DNA of 64,000 nt, from positions 1 through 64,000 of the forward strand of contig NW_024881961.1 of NCBI RefSeq assembly GCF_019059575.1, given 5' to 3'. Origin of the DNA: Amphibalanus amphitrite (taxonomy: Eukaryota > Arthropoda > Thecostraca > Balanomorpha > Balanidae). Of the stretch, positions 34,401-45,033 are shown piece by piece (the stretch's first letter is position 1; each line of letters begins with the position of its first letter). Below the pieces are notes generated by a model. The model searched no databases. It had not been told where the DNA came from and saw nothing but the letters and a program-made list of their open reading frames with translations. A program made the translations under genes and the position numbers.

Positions 34401-35789
34401 TTTGAGCCCTCAAACTGGATTCAGGTGAGCTCGAAAATGGGGATCGGGCTGAAAACTGGCTTCATAGTGAGACTAGTTTTGAAGCTTGACACCGATAATG
34501 GGTACTGACTGAGCTCTGTTTCTGCGATCAATGATACCGATTTAAGGGATCGTATGAGCCCATGTGGCGTTGCTCAGAAAGTATTCTCGAAATGTGCTGT
34601 CTGTTTTGAATATGGTACATTAGCCCGAAAACTGGTCTCTGAGACCGAAAATGGGGATACTGTTTTCTCAGTGTAGCTACGCGTAGTGGAACAGCGGGCG
34701 CCATAGACAGACCCAGCTGAATGGTAGTGGACCCCCAGGCTAGCCGTTAGGTCTCGGCACTAGAATTAACTGGCTGGCCTGGCCATTCGACTAGGCAGTG
34801 AGCCTTCAGCCGTAACAAGCTCCCCACTCCCCAGTCCCCAAAACGACCGGTCGGCGGGGCAGCCAAGGCAGTGCGCTCTTTCACCCCCACCCCTTACCAA
34901 CGGTTCCAAGACGGCTGCACTGAGCGCACCTAATGGCCAGAATTCCACACACACAACACATGTTTACTTTCGCACAGGTCTGTTTTCCGGAGGAATGTAT
35001 ACACTATACATAAACCGCATACCTTCTTTTTCACGGAAGTTTATAGTTGTCGTTAACATTTATAATTATGCTGCCCAGCATAATTATTTTAAGTTATCAT
35101 TTATTAATCATGTTAGTAAGCGTCTGCAGCCGTCTAAAGCAAGACGGCTGCTCAATTACCGTATTTTCCATCTTCCAGCTTTGCGATGGCCTTTTCAATG
35201 ATCAGTCTTGATGGGCTTCCCAGGCGAGAGTAAACGAACTCCTGCAATATGTGCACCGGCACCGGCGACCGAAAGTTAAATCAGCGTCAACACTCAACGG
35301 TGTCATAATTACCGAATTATAACCAGGGTGAGACCGATTGCACGTCTAAGCCAATAGTCAACATTTAACGCTAACTAAACGTTTTATAAAGGATCTTTCC
35401 ATCCCATCACCAACCGGTCAAAAGTTTCTCTCTGAACAATGCATTCCAATGTCTAGCAATGTAACTGCGATTTAACTATTTACAAATTATTAACGCATTA
35501 TTATCACAGCTATGTCACACTGTCATCAGGTGTTTAGGTTATTAAGCTGACGTCCCACTGACCGTCGCTGAGCTCGCTAGCACATATTTGTGCGTTATTT
35601 CACCCTTTATTGTATAAATATTGCAGGCGAACTCACGTCCCACGCGCCGCCGGGCTTCATGCGGTACGTGGAGGACAGTGTGATGGGCGGCACGATGGCG
35701 CCGTGCGGTATACACGTCTCGTCCAGGCCACTGTGCACCACGCGCGTGGCAAAGTGCTCGTCCTGCGGCAGGTAGCCCTCCACAGACAT
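25445..35789 (-). CDS. CTH: Cystathionine gamma-lyase (8 coding exons)
   Basis: Minus-strand exons 35637-35789, 35160-35241, 29154-29359, 28152-28283, 27252-27387, 26707-26879, 26111-26265 and 25445-25661 join in phase to about 417 aa (human enzyme 405). PLP fold-type I enzyme of reverse transsulfuration: cystathionine to cysteine, 2-oxobutyrate and ammonia; also an H2S source. Visible landmarks: HFATRVVHSG and IVPPITLSSTY (N-terminus); VYSRLGSPSR with the phosphate-binding YSR; SDDVYGG; ETPSNPT; DNTFMSPYFQ; the PLP lysine in ITKYLNGHSDVVMG; FDCYMAFRGMRTLHVRM; SLGGYESL; and MVRLSIGLE with the carboxylate-binding arginine. The C-terminus ends in a Gly/Ser/Ala-rich tail. Cystathionine beta-lyase and gamma-synthase are relatives, but the motif order and animal context favour CTH. 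Intron 2 (5.8 kb) holds a large TIR composite; echoes flank exons 5 and 7. Confidence 0.9.
26317..26330 (-). repeat. Echo of the CTH exon 7 acceptor
   Basis: CCGTCAG followed by CATGAGCTGGTGAA, 65 nt upstream of the true junction CGTCAG/CACGAGCTGGTGAA at 26265. One exon base differs, and similarity stops after 14 exon bases. Confidence 0.75.
27202..27251 (-). repeat. Tandem triplicated donor of CTH exon 5
   Basis: On the minus strand, ATTCAGATCG/GTGAGAGAT is followed by two further copies of the exon end plus donor (CTCATACAGATCG/GTGAGAGAT and CTTATTCAAATCG/GTGAGA). The donor GT positions begin at 27251, 27229 and 27207, exactly 22 nt apart. Alternative use would insert 22 or 44 nt and shift the frame. 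Only the first donor gives the frame that continues into exon 6. Confidence 0.87.
27789..28049. mobile_element. hAT-like MITE in CTH intron 4
   Basis: 261 bp with ends TAGTGATGTCA / TGACATCTCTA and long inverted arms of GATACCAAAC-type repeats. Flanks CCTCCGAT (27781-27788) and CCTCCGAC (28050-28057) match at 7 of 8 bases. Confidence 0.88.
28384..28612. repeat. GTCC/GTCT tetranucleotide microsatellite in CTH intron 3
   Basis: Imperfect (CCGT)n with a pure (CTGTCCGT) core near 28510-28560. Preceded by a GGTGAT repeat (28287-28340). It creates long open frames on both strands that are not genes. Confidence 0.95.
30323..30687. mobile_element. 365-bp MITE built of CTGCTATTTTTAGCAG palindromes
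   Basis: Near-perfect inverted arms from CAGCTCAGTCGGGGAAAC to CCCCGACTGAGCTG, roughly 75 bp. The arms contain tandem copies of the self-complementary unit CTGCTATTTTTAGCAG, three on the left and two on the right, then AAATGGGTACGC. The target duplication is not clear (possible GCCAG). Confidence 0.8.
32040..32640 (+). pseudogene. Degenerate non-LTR retrotransposon RNase H fragment
   Basis: The + frame at 32336-32600 reads AAGRICSSYRSEMVALKTAK, then IIICSDSQASLATPRGG and PLGAAIWEYMMALV. This is the layout of a LINE ribonuclease H (E in helix A, then D in SDSQ). It is broken by C-runs and frame changes, and no reverse transcriptase is adjacent. The preceding part (32040-32330) is GC-rich with shifted frames. 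The lineage is not resolved. Confidence 0.5.
32755..33760 (+). pseudogene. GC-rich frameshifted coding relic (identity uncertain)
   Basis: Pieces of protein-like sequence in alternating + frames: KRSKRRAPPAEGAEPAQAG, LRRPPSDSDSD, PPSKGSLKAAAPVKVARPG, TTDSSDSEAAPSAGRRQQ, DLSDSWYSDLPPKLDAGG, KKSTFIRLFSHRV and NGVPVLRCRIEKRLVQ. Codon-biased GC content and consistent order suggest one former open frame with several indels and no visible introns, as in a retroposed copy. The serine/acidic and lysine-rich style recalls the AF4/FMR2 (Lilliputian) family, but I cannot confirm this. It lies inside the TIR composite in CTH intron 2. Confidence 0.4.
34680..35150. other. CTH intron 2 remainder
   Basis: No feature recognised between the TIR composite and CTH exon 2. 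Confidence 0.4.
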
Positions 35790-36598
35790 GGCTGACAGCT
35801 GAAACATGACGATAGTCGGACACACAGTAAGGCTCGTGCAGATACCTAAACGAGGCAGCGGTGACGCGGTCCATCCCCTGATTGACAATAAATATAGTCG
35901 TATGGTGGTCAATAAAAAGCTACGTACATATCACTTTCTACCCTAGCTCCTAGTGCGTAATCCACTACCCATAGCTAACACATTCAATACTGAAGGTGTA
36001 AATGATTTGCTAGGCCTATCATAATTCGAGCATCGCTAGCTGTTCAGCGCTGACACACCGCTGACTGCACTCACTCCAACTGCTGAGTTCAAGTCTAATA
36101 CACTCACTCAGTAGTCAGTATAGGGTCAGTCGCGACAGCAATATCTCTGCTGACTAGAGCATGAGCTACCTACGTTTATATGTAGATACCCTGGGCAGTG
36201 GGCTGGTCTAACAGTCATCGGGTCATGATTATATTTCGATGAGTTTAACTACTGAGCTGTTGATTGTTTCAATAACACCGCTCAGCTGCCGTACCGATAA
36301 CTTATGCGCTAGTTATTTTTATTTTTTGCAGTAGGTACGGGGACTTAAAGATAGTAAAGATAAACCATGACCTTTGGTGACCTGGTGGCCCATTGCTGGC
36401 GCAATTTTTTGTCACCATGAAAATTGAGATACGCATTAATACGCATTAAAACGCATCAATACAAAAAATAATGATGCATTTGAAACGTCCGTAAACGGCT
36501 ATATACATTTCACATTCATCTCACTTTCAAGCCTTTTGCGAACACTGAAGGGCGAAAACGTGGTTTATCGGTCATGACAAAGTAGTGAGTTCTCTCAC

Positions 36599-36800
36599 CT
36601 CAGAGTCAGGAGCCGGGATCTGCAACACGTTCCACACAGCGAGTCTGACGAACCGGGCCTCCGCTCCGGGGTCCTCTGCTGGCAACTATTAGCTGTCCGA
36701 GGTGTCCGGGCCTGAGACGGCACTGCGGGGGCCATCTGCCGGGAGGGACCACGGCGGCCGACACAGCCGGTACACGCGGGCGGGTCTGTCCGCCAGCAGA
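36599..36800 (-). other. Possible CTH 5' UTR exon
   Basis: The CTH start codon sits 10 nt after a good acceptor (ATGTTTCAG, exon from 35798), so a leader exon should exist upstream. A donor (CTGAG/GTGAGA) ends a GC-rich patch at 36599, which is the best candidate. The upstream limit is arbitrary. The interval 35800-36590 otherwise shows nothing. Confidence 0.35.
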
Positions 36801-37455
36801 GAGGAAACAGTAAACTGTGTTTACAGCTACTCAGCTATGTTTACATATGAAATAATGGCGAGTGCATGTGAACATGGTGTTTGGAATACGAGAAGATGTG
36901 TTTGTTTTTAATGTTTTTCAGCGTTATCAGCTCACTCTAGTGCAGAGAGCATGGTGCTCGTTTTTACCCCAAAACTTTAGATCAGTTAGGGTCCGACCAT
37001 GCTGTTTCCCTGAGCCGTTGAAAAAAAGAAGAAGATTAGCCAATGCCATTGCCGGCAAGCTTAGGTCTCAGATCAGCCAGCCCATTTTGTTGCCAGGTCA
37101 ACAGCTAAAGTAGTCTGACAGTCAGTAAACCAAAACAATCGAAGCTTCCTTGTTCGGGTGTTTGAAGCTACGCTACATGATAGAGGCCGAAATCTTGGAA
37201 ATGGTATAGACGACTGCACTTATCAACGTATAGCCTATAGGTAGTCACCAAAATAGTTCGAGGCCTTTGTTAAACACAATGACCATATGACCTTGGATCA
37301 CCACCTATAACATTTTCTCCACACCTGCGAGACCTCAGACCACACTACCGAGAACGGGGACGTGAACAGCAGTTAAATATTTTAGTCTACAAAATTAATT
37401 GATGGGAGAGGAGACTGATATGCTGCAGCCTAAATACAATACAGGAACACCTGAA

Positions 37456-37491
37456 TTCAGGAGACGAGCACTTAAGTGCTCGTCTCCTGAA
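37456..37491. repeat. 36-bp perfect palindrome
   Basis: Two fully complementary 18-base arms, TTCAGGAGACGAGCACTT and its reverse complement, with no spacer. A third partial copy (GACGAGCACTTAAATGCTG) follows at about 37500. Could extrude as a cruciform; may be the end of a foldback element. Confidence 0.9.
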
Positions 37492-38074
37492 AGACTAAGA
37501 CGAGCACTTAAATGCTGATGTTTTTTATCTTCTTGGAACTAACCCGCATACCTGGCAGACGGAGAAGCCCGTGCGGCGTGCAGCGTGCACCAGAAGACAG
37601 AAAACATTCGGGTTTCACAGTGTTCTCCATGGACCGGTGGGGACAGCCTAACAAGCCAGTGCGTCCTGACAGGCTGAGCTATGGGTTAGCGGCGCTAGGC
37701 CCTCAATCAACGGGCTGGGACAGCTGGACCAGTAACTCTGGGTAAATGGAACCGGGGCACACACGGCGTCTCAGACAAAACATTAGCTAGATAATTGGTT
37801 ATCAGTGCACCTACATTGCAGAATGAAGGTGCATGTCAGATCAGTCAGATGAATGCTCTTGGGCCAATGAATGGCGTAGCCTGAAAATGATTTTATCATT
37901 TCATGATACCTATTTTCGAACTCTAAGCCTAAGCAGTGGCGCACCCAAGGGGGGGCCTTGGGGCCCGGCCCCCCCCCCCGCTCGGTCATAATTAGGAGGC
38001 CCCCTGAGCACCGCTTAGGGTACTTTTACACTTGACTTTCCTGCCTAACCTACTATAATTCTGCACAAGATGCA

Positions 38075-39345
38075 CTATCTGGGCAGAGGCCAGGAGGCCC
38101 CCTCTGGTAGGCGACCCTTGATGGGCAGGAGGCCCCTTCTGGATGTGAGGCACCTTCTCACAGGAGGCCCTATCTGGGCAGGAATCAAGAGGCCCCCTCT
38201 GGCAGGAGATCCTTCATGGGCAGGAGGCCCCCGAGGCTCCCTCTGCACAGGAGGCCCCCTCTGGTAAGCGACCCTTGATGGGCAGGAGGCCCCGTCTGGC
38301 AGGGGACCTTTTATGCACAGGAGGCCCCTTCTGGATTTGAGGCACCTCTCACAAGAGGCCCTATCTGGGCAGGAATCAAGAGGCCCCCTCTGGCAGGAGA
38401 TCATTCATGAGCAGGAGGCCCCCGAGGCTCGCTCTTCACAGGAGGCCCTTTCTGGACAGGAGCAGGAGGCCCCCTCTGGCAGGAAAGCCTTTATAGGCAG
38501 GAGGCCCCTCTGGCAGGACACCTTTTCTGCTTAGTAGGCCCCTTCTGCATGGGAGGCTCCCTTCTGCACAGATGGCCCTATCTGGGTGGGAGCCAGGAGG
38601 CCCCCTCTGGCAGGAAATCTTATACTGGGCAGGAGGCCCCCTCTGGCAGGAAATCTTATACTGGGCAGGAGGCCCCGAGATTTCCTCTACTTAGGGGCCC
38701 TTTCTGGGCCGGAGTCAGGGGGCCCCTCTGGCCTCTTGCAGGAGACCCTTTCTGGGCAGGAGGCCCTCTCTGGATGGGAGTCTCTCTCTGCATAAGAGGA
38801 CATATCTTGGCAGCAGTCAGGAGGCCCCTCTGCACAAAATGTCCTATCTGGGTAGGAGCCAGGAGGCCCCCTCTGGCAGGAGATCCTATATGGGCAGGAG
38901 GCCCCGAGACTCCCTCTGCACAGGAGGCCCTTTGTGGGCAGGAGCCAGGAGGCCCCCTCTGGCAGGAGACCCTTTATGGGCAGGAGTCCCCTCTGGCAGA
39001 GGACCTTTTATGCTTAGGAGGCCCCTTCTGGATGGGACGCTCCCTTCTGCACAGAGGGCCCTATCTAGGCAGGAGCCAGGAGGCCCCATCTGGCAGGAGC
39101 TCCTTTATGGGCAGGAGACCCCGAGGCTTCCTCTGCACAGGGGCCCTTTCTGGGCAGGAGTCAGGAGGCCCCTCTGGCCTCTTGAACGAGACCCTTTATG
39201 CCCTCTCCTGATGGAAGGCTCCCTCTGCACAAGAGGCCCCTTCTGGCAGGACTCTCTCTGGATCCCCTCTGGAAGGAGACCGTCTCTGGGAAAGAGGCCA
39301 TCTCTGGATAGGAGGCCCCTCTTCACAAGAGGTCCTATCCGGGCA
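38075..39345 (+). repeat. GGAGGCCCC minisatellite inside the hAT-like element
   Basis: About 1.27 kb of irregular tandem units built on CAGGAGGCCCCCTCTGG, alternating with short spacers such as CAGGAGATCCTTTATGGG and CTATCTGGGCAGGAG. Units are about 25-60 bp and higher-order blocks of about 110-320 bp recur. Long + frames (to 220 codons, with GRRPPLAGD-type repeats) follow from the repeat and lack any other sign of a gene. Confidence 0.9.
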
Positions 39346-39508
39346 GCGCCTCGCCCTGGCAGGGCATTTTTCATAACGCGGCCTGGCAGAGGGGGGGGGG
39401 GTCGATGCGACCCCCCTCGCGATTGCATCCTATGGCACCTAGAAATACCAAATTTGGTAGGTAGGTGGCCCTCTTAAAATCCTCGTCCCTGTGCAAATTT
39501 GGTTGCTC

Positions 39509-39818
39509 TGTCGTAGCGAACCTTGGGTTCAGCCGCGCTTACGCGTGAGGCTCCGTTCTCTGGGCACAGTCGCTGTCAAACCGAAGAGCTATTTCTAACG
39601 AGCTCGGTTGGCAGGGACCAATGCTTTCAGGAACTGGCGCACCTCATATGTACGCCGGCTGACCCGGTATCTTGTGTCACGCTTGGCACAGACCACCCAG
39701 TATAACTTGGGATGTGTTGATGAAAATACACGCAGTGTTCCGGACCCAGCCTGAGTGTGTGGACGGAGCGCTGCTCCCGAATGGAGGTAAGGGGGGCCGC
39801 GCCCAGACCAGCACTACA
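39509..39818 (+). repeat. gypsy-1 5' LTR
   Basis: 310 bp, TGTCG...CTACA, preceded by GCTC. I saw no difference from the 3' copy. Confidence 0.93.
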
Positions 39819-39819
39819 A

Positions 39820-39835
39820 TGGTAGCAGCGGTAGG
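39820..39835 (+). promoter_or_regulatory. gypsy-1 primer-binding site (initiator tRNA-Met-like)
   Basis: TGGTAGCAGCGGTAGG begins 1 nt after the LTR. It matches the complement of the 3' end of eukaryotic initiator tRNA-Met at 13 of 16 positions, including the first nine. The exact tRNA of the host is unknown. Confidence 0.65.
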
Positions 39836-39949
39836 ATACATGTGTCATTAACATGTTTAAGTTTATTTAATTTTAAGAATCATATTTTTGCCCACCTCCC
39901 GCCCAATTTTTTTTTTTTTTGGTACTTTTGGATTTTTTAGATCGGAATC

Positions 39950-41002
39950 ATGCCAAATGACGAAACGTTAGAGCCTTTGCCACCAAATTTAAATATTCAT
40001 CAGATCGGTACATTTATTCCCAATTTTGATGGATCATTCCCTATTCAGGATTTTTTCACTGAGGTCAAGGAAGCAAAGGTGTTAGGTAACTGGCCTGATG
40101 TTGTGGCGATCAAGGTCGCAAAATCGAAATTACAGGGACACGTGGCGGATATTGTCCGTACTCGTATGGCACTTGCAAATGCCAAAACTCTGGAAGAATT
40201 CGAAACCCTACTTATAAATGCAATGCACACGGACAGACCAATAGCAACCCGGCTACAGGATCTAATGACGTGCACACAGCACCCCGTAGAAACTGTAGAC
40301 CAATTCGCCAGTCGGCTTAGGGCCAAGGCGAAATCTCTAACTGAGTGGGACGCTACTCCGGAAACCCAGCAGTTGAAAAACAAAACCGTGGCGGCTACTT
40401 TTGTAAAAGGGCTGAAGCCAGCCCTCCGCCAGCTGGTTCTGCCTCACAACCCTGCTGATTTCGAATCAGCGATAACCCTTGCCAGGACACACGAGATGAA
40501 TAGCTCCTTTATGCCCGACACTACCTCCGCATCGGCAACACAAGCAACTACGAGCGTTATGGACGAGCTCCAACGCCGCGTAGCCAGCCTCGAGCTCGCT
40601 GCTGCACAACCGACCTATCGTGGTCGTGGTCGATTCCCCTCCAACACGGCCAACCGAGGTGGCTCGGCACACCCCAGCCGTGGCCGTGGCCGTGGCCGTG
40701 GAAACGGTCGAGGCCGTGGCTATTCTGGGCCACCCCGTGCTCCTCCCCACTACGAACGACGGCCAACTTCCGAGCACCGCTGCCAATGTGCGTGCCGACA
40801 CTCATGCCATAGCCGCAGCCGATCCCCGGATAGAGATTACCGATATTCATCCTATGATCGGTATGAGCGCCGCAGCTCGCCGCGTCCAAGGTCGCGTGAG
40901 CGCCGGGGACGGTCCAGGTCACCATCCTTTTCACCAGACCGGAGTCGTTCTCACAGGTACAGATCTTCTCGTTCCCCAAACCAGAACCGCTCGCAACGCT
41001 AG
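39950..41002 (+). CDS. gag: gypsy-1 Gag, with RG/RS-rich tail and no CCHC knuckle
   Basis: 350 aa. The N-terminal half is a retrotransposon capsid-like domain (IPNFDGSFPIQDFFTEVKEA; LEEFETLLINAM; ETVDQFASRLRAKAKSL; FVKGLKPALRQLVLP). From about residue 225 it becomes RGRGRGRGNGRGRG and then arginine/serine dipeptides (SRSRSPDRDYRYSSYDRYE; RSRERRGRSRSPSFSPDRS). The usual CX2CX4HX4C knuckle is missing; only a compact HRCQCACRHSCHS cluster is present. The tail resembles SR splicing factors and presumably binds RNA. Pol overlaps its 3' end in the -1 frame. Confidence 0.88.
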   Translation: MPNDETLEPLPPNLNIHQIGTFIPNFDGSFPIQDFFTEVKEAKVLGNWPDVVAIKVAKSKLQGHVADIVRTRMALANAKTLEEFETLLINAMHTDRPIATRLQDLMTCTQHPVETVDQFASRLRAKAKSLTEWDATPETQQLKNKTVAATFVKGLKPALRQLVLPHNPADFESAITLARTHEMNSSFMPDTTSASATQATTSVMDELQRRVASLELAAAQPTYRGRGRFPSNTANRGGSAHPSRGRGRGRGNGRGRGYSGPPRAPPHYERRPTSEHRCQCACRHSCHSRSRSPDRDYRYSSYDRYERRSSPRPRSRERRGRSRSPSFSPDRSRSHRYRSSRSPNQNRSQR

Positions 41003-44000
41003 ACGGTGGCAAAGCGTTTGCGAGCGTTGCTTCGAATCAAAGTGAAACCCTTAGACCTCCACCAATACTGAAGGATATCCATGTTTGTGAAACAAAAGCA
41101 TCTGCTTTGTACGATACTGGATCCAGTGTCAGCCTGATCAGTCAAGATTTTTTCCGAACTTGCAAAAGTGAGACTTCTCTCAAACATCCGTCAGTATCTA
41201 TTCTTGGCGTTACTGGCTCTGCAATCGAAATCGTAGGTGAATGTTGTATCACAATTAACATTCTTGGTCGTGATATCAAACATAAATTCTATGTCACAGA
41301 AAAACAACTTTCTTTTGGTTGTGATATTATTTTAGGCATCGATTTCATCATAAAACATCAGTTGATGTACAGTCCAGTATCAACGGAAGTGACGTTCCTT
41401 CAGCCATGTGCGACATCTTCGATTCGGTCGAATGTTGCTGCATCGAAACGACTGAGTCCAAAGCGAAGAAAACGAGTGAGATTTTTGCTAGGGACAACCG
41501 ATGATTTAAAACCCATCACTTCTGATAGTCCGCTATATACTGATGACGTCAACGAGGCATTTATTATCGACGATGGAAAAAGTTTTCCACTTTTTATATC
41601 TCAATCAGTTGAAATTCCACCATTTTCAGAACACTTTGTTCCGATGAAACTTCCGCGTAACTTTACAGCAGATGAACGTCCTTATTTTATCCAGGGTCAT
41701 GTTGAACAGTCAGTTACAGGAATCCATGTAGCACGAGCTATTGCATTCTTTCGCAAATCACGCGTGTCCATACGTGTAGCTAACGTAACGTCTGAACCTA
41801 TCTTGCTCCGCAAGAATGTCCGTCTTGCTCAGTTCAGCCCCACTGCAGCTTCAGTCAATGAGAGTCATGTGCAATCAGATCCTGTTTTGCACGCTGCAGC
41901 AGCCTCAGCTGAAAGCAAGATCACAGTCGACGACTTCAAAATTGATCATGTTCCTGAACCATATCGATCCCAGTTACGTGACCTACTGATGGATCACATT
42001 CACGCATTTGGAAAGGATTTGAAAGACATTAAATTCACAGATGTATACGAGCATCATATAGAGTTGTCTGATGCAACTCCTGCTTTCAAACACCCCTATC
42101 GGTTACCTTTTGCTCATCGAGATGTTGTCAAAACAGAAGTAGACAAATTATTAGCTAGCGGTATCATTGAGCCTACCGTAAGCTCTTACAATGCACCTAT
42201 CATTGTCGTTCCGAAATCATCAGGGGGATATCGACTAGTTTCTGATCTGCGCTTGCTCAACCAGAAAATTAAAGATGATCGTTTTCCAAGTTCGTTCGCA
42301 TCCGATGCTATTGATCAATTAGCTGGATGTACACTGTTTTCTACTCTTGATCTTCTCAGTTCATTTCATCAGGTCCCATTGACACCATCTTCACGTCCGT
42401 ATACAGCATTTACGGCTAACAACCAACATTATTGTTATACCTCTGTTCCATTTGGATTGAAATCAGCTACTTCTGCTCTGAACAGAGCTTTGCAAATTGC
42501 ACTCTCTGGTTTACAGGGCATTGATGCATTTCTTTACGTAGATGACATTTTGATTGCTAGTCGCAACTACTCTGAACATTTAGAAAAACTAGAAAAGGTA
42601 TTAACTCGTCTTGAAGCAACGCGTTTCGTTTTGAAACCCTCAAAATGTTCGTTCATGCAACATGAAATCAAATACTTAGGACACATCATCGACGAAAATG
42701 GTGTTCGTCCTGACCCGTCCAAAATTCAAGCGGTACAGGATTTTCCAACGCCTTCTACGGTCAAAGAAGTGCGATCTTTTCTAGGTTTTACAAACTACTA
42801 CCGCAAACATATCCCAAATATGTCTGAATTAGCGGCACCGCTTATCAACCTTACTAGAAAGGATGTTCCATTTGAATGGACTGACCAATGTGAAGAAAAT
42901 TTCCAGGCAATTAAGCGATCATTAGTGAACTTTCCTGTTTTACGTTTTCCAGACTTTACCAAAGAATTTTACCTCTCAACTGACGCGAGCAATGTAGCAA
43001 TTTCAGCAGTACTAGAGCAAAAACATGGAGACGATCTCCATCCCATAGCGTTCATTAGCCGTCAACTCAACAAAGCTGAACGAAATTATTCTACAACAGA
43101 AAAAGAATGTTTAGCTATTTATTGGGCATTTGAAAACTTGCGATGTTACCTTCTAGGGCACTTTACCCATGTCTTTACAGACCACTTGCCATTGCGTGGT
43201 ATCTTCAAAGGTACTAATCCAGGTGGTCGTTTAACCAGATGGTCTCAAAAGTTAAATGTTTTTGATTTCGAAATACATTATTTACCGGGACGTAAGAATG
43301 TCAAAGCTGATGTTCTTTCTCGAACAAAAACTGATTCACAGTCTAAAGATGATTTTCTTGGTTACATTTCTAGCACTACCCTTGAAAGCGAAGGTTGGAC
43401 TCGAGAGAAAATCAAACTTGAACAAAGGAAAGACCCAACTCTATTACCTATCATTGATCAGTTATCAGGAAAAGAAACCAAACGCAAGGATTTGCAACTG
43501 CATGAGGAATTATCTGCATATTTTCTTAGCTCAGATGGTTTACTCTATCATGTTTCTCCGCAAAAGAACAAGACTCGCCCATACATAGATCAGATGGTGG
43601 TTCCAAAACCAATGAGAATGAATATTATTCAAAAGTTTCATGATACTATTTGGTCTGGTCATCTCAAGTTCGACAAAACCTTACAAAAGATACGATTGTC
43701 ATTCTTCTGGAAAGGCATGTACACAGATGTAAAGAAGTACGTAGAGTCTTGCCGTCTTTGCATGGAAAGACATGCCCACAAGCATATCAAACGTGCTCCT
43801 CTTCAGCGAACACTTGTTCCAGAGTACCCGATGCATATTGCATCATTTGATATTGTCGGACCACTCAAGAAAAGTTACCGTGGAAACACACACTATCTCA
43901 GTTGGATAGATCATTTCAGTAGATATCCTGAAGCTGTTCCCTTAGCCGAAACGACTACTGAAGCAGTAGCGCAGGCATTCGTGGAACACATCATTTCTCG

Positions 44001-45033
44001 TCATGGCATTAGTAAAATTTTGCTCAGTGATCGTGGATCCAATTTTACGTCAAAGCTCATGCAATCTATTTGCAAACTCCTGGGAGTCAAACGTATTCTC
44101 TCGTCGCCACGCCATCCTCAGGCAAATGGTCGTGTCGAAAGACTTCATTCCACAATTAGCAACATTTTATCTCAGTTTGTAGATTCCTCACAAAGAAACT
44201 GGGATGAAGCACTACCCCTTGCTCTTTTTGCCATTCGCTCATCAGTCAATCGTTCGACTGGAGACACTCCAGCCCAAATTTTCACTGGGCGTGATCCCAT
44301 CTTACCACTGGATGTGGATACACAAGCCCCTTTCGATCCTTTCGCATCCATTGATTCTTATCGCGACATCCTTCACAAACACTTAGATGCACTGCACTCC
44401 GTCGTGCGTGCCAACAACGAATCAGCTATTCTGGCACAGGAGAAAGCTCACCCCACTCAGGACAAAGCCTCATCCTTCCCACCTAATTCTCTAGTATACC
44501 TCCACAATCCCCAGTTCAAGCCCGGTTTGACTAGGAAATTTCAAAAAGTCAACCGCGGTCCTTATCGCGTGCTGCATATGACGAGCCCTGTCAATGCTCG
44601 TATACAGCACGTACACAATGCTGATGACGTGCAGCATGTTCACGTCGACCGTCTGAGACGCTTCTCTGAGCACCCACAGCTCACGTCTCCAGACGACCAT
44701 CCGAACAGCAGCGAACCTGACGGAGGTTCCGTAGGCAAAGCCACTGAGCGCAGTAACACTGATGCTAACAAGCTCATTACGCTGCCGGCCACGCCAGGGA
44801 CTTTCGCAGGACCCCGCTTTGCTGAAGAGGATGGTCCCGCAGACAATGCGGAGAATGATGTGCCAGCGGACGCTGCAGCACCTGGTATACAAGAAGGCGA
44901 TCTCGCCATTTTAGAGGAGCAATGGAATGTTCCTGCGGCCCCTGCGGTAGACCAAGGTCACCGACAGGACGCGCCAGCCTACAACTTGAGGCCGCGCAAT
45001 GCTTTAAGGCCGCCAGAGAAATATCGCCAATGA
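40867..45033 (+). CDS. pol: gypsy-1 Pol (protease, RT, RNase H, integrase)
   Basis: Open from 40867 (after a TGA at 40864) and overlapping gag by 136 nt. No early ATG, so expression needs the -1 shift at 40975. Order: aspartic protease (LYDTGSSVSLIS near 41105); reverse transcriptase 42150-42690 with LYVDDILIAS at about 42532; RNase H with STDASNVAISAVLE near 42978; integrase zinc finger (H...H, SCRLCMERH); DDE core with FDIVGP, LLSDRGSNFTS and SPRHPQANGRVERLH; and a GPYRV module near 44560. The disordered tail ends YNLRPRNALRPPEKYRQ. No stops or frameshifts, and all key residues present. Confidence 0.95.
40975..41026 (+). promoter_or_regulatory. -1 ribosomal frameshift signal, gypsy-1 gag/pol
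   Basis: Heptamer C CCA AAC at 40975-40981, in the gag reading phase required for an X XXY YYZ slip. A 6-nt spacer follows, then a stem: 40988-40999 pairs with 41014-41026 over 12 base pairs with one bulged base and a 14-nt loop. The gag stop lies at 41000-41002, inside the loop. Position, phase, spacer and stem all fit known signals; efficiency cannot be judged. Confidence 0.87.

Larger units (their letters stand above)
29412..34673. mobile_element. TIR-bounded 5.3-kb composite in CTH intron 2
   Basis: Left end CACTCAGAAAACA at 29412 and right end TGTTTTCTCAGTG ending at 34673 are inverted and directly flanked by TA (29410-29411, 34674-34675), within GCTA/TAGC. Both ends also share sequence on GGGCTCATATGAG / CGTATGAGCCC and ATCGGTATCA / TGATACCGAT lines. 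Inside are a 365-bp MITE (30323-30687), a decayed retrotransposon RNase H region and a GC-rich decayed coding region. It could be one large non-autonomous element carrying captured sequence, or an element that later received insertions. No transposase was recognised. Confidence 0.5.

Noticed and set aside
38075-39477. Long repeated-peptide frames (GRRPPLAGD) resembling a structural protein; also CRISPR-like direct repeats
   Set aside because: Units and spacers are irregular and related to each other, there are no cas genes, the DNA is eukaryotic, and it lies within a transposon shell.
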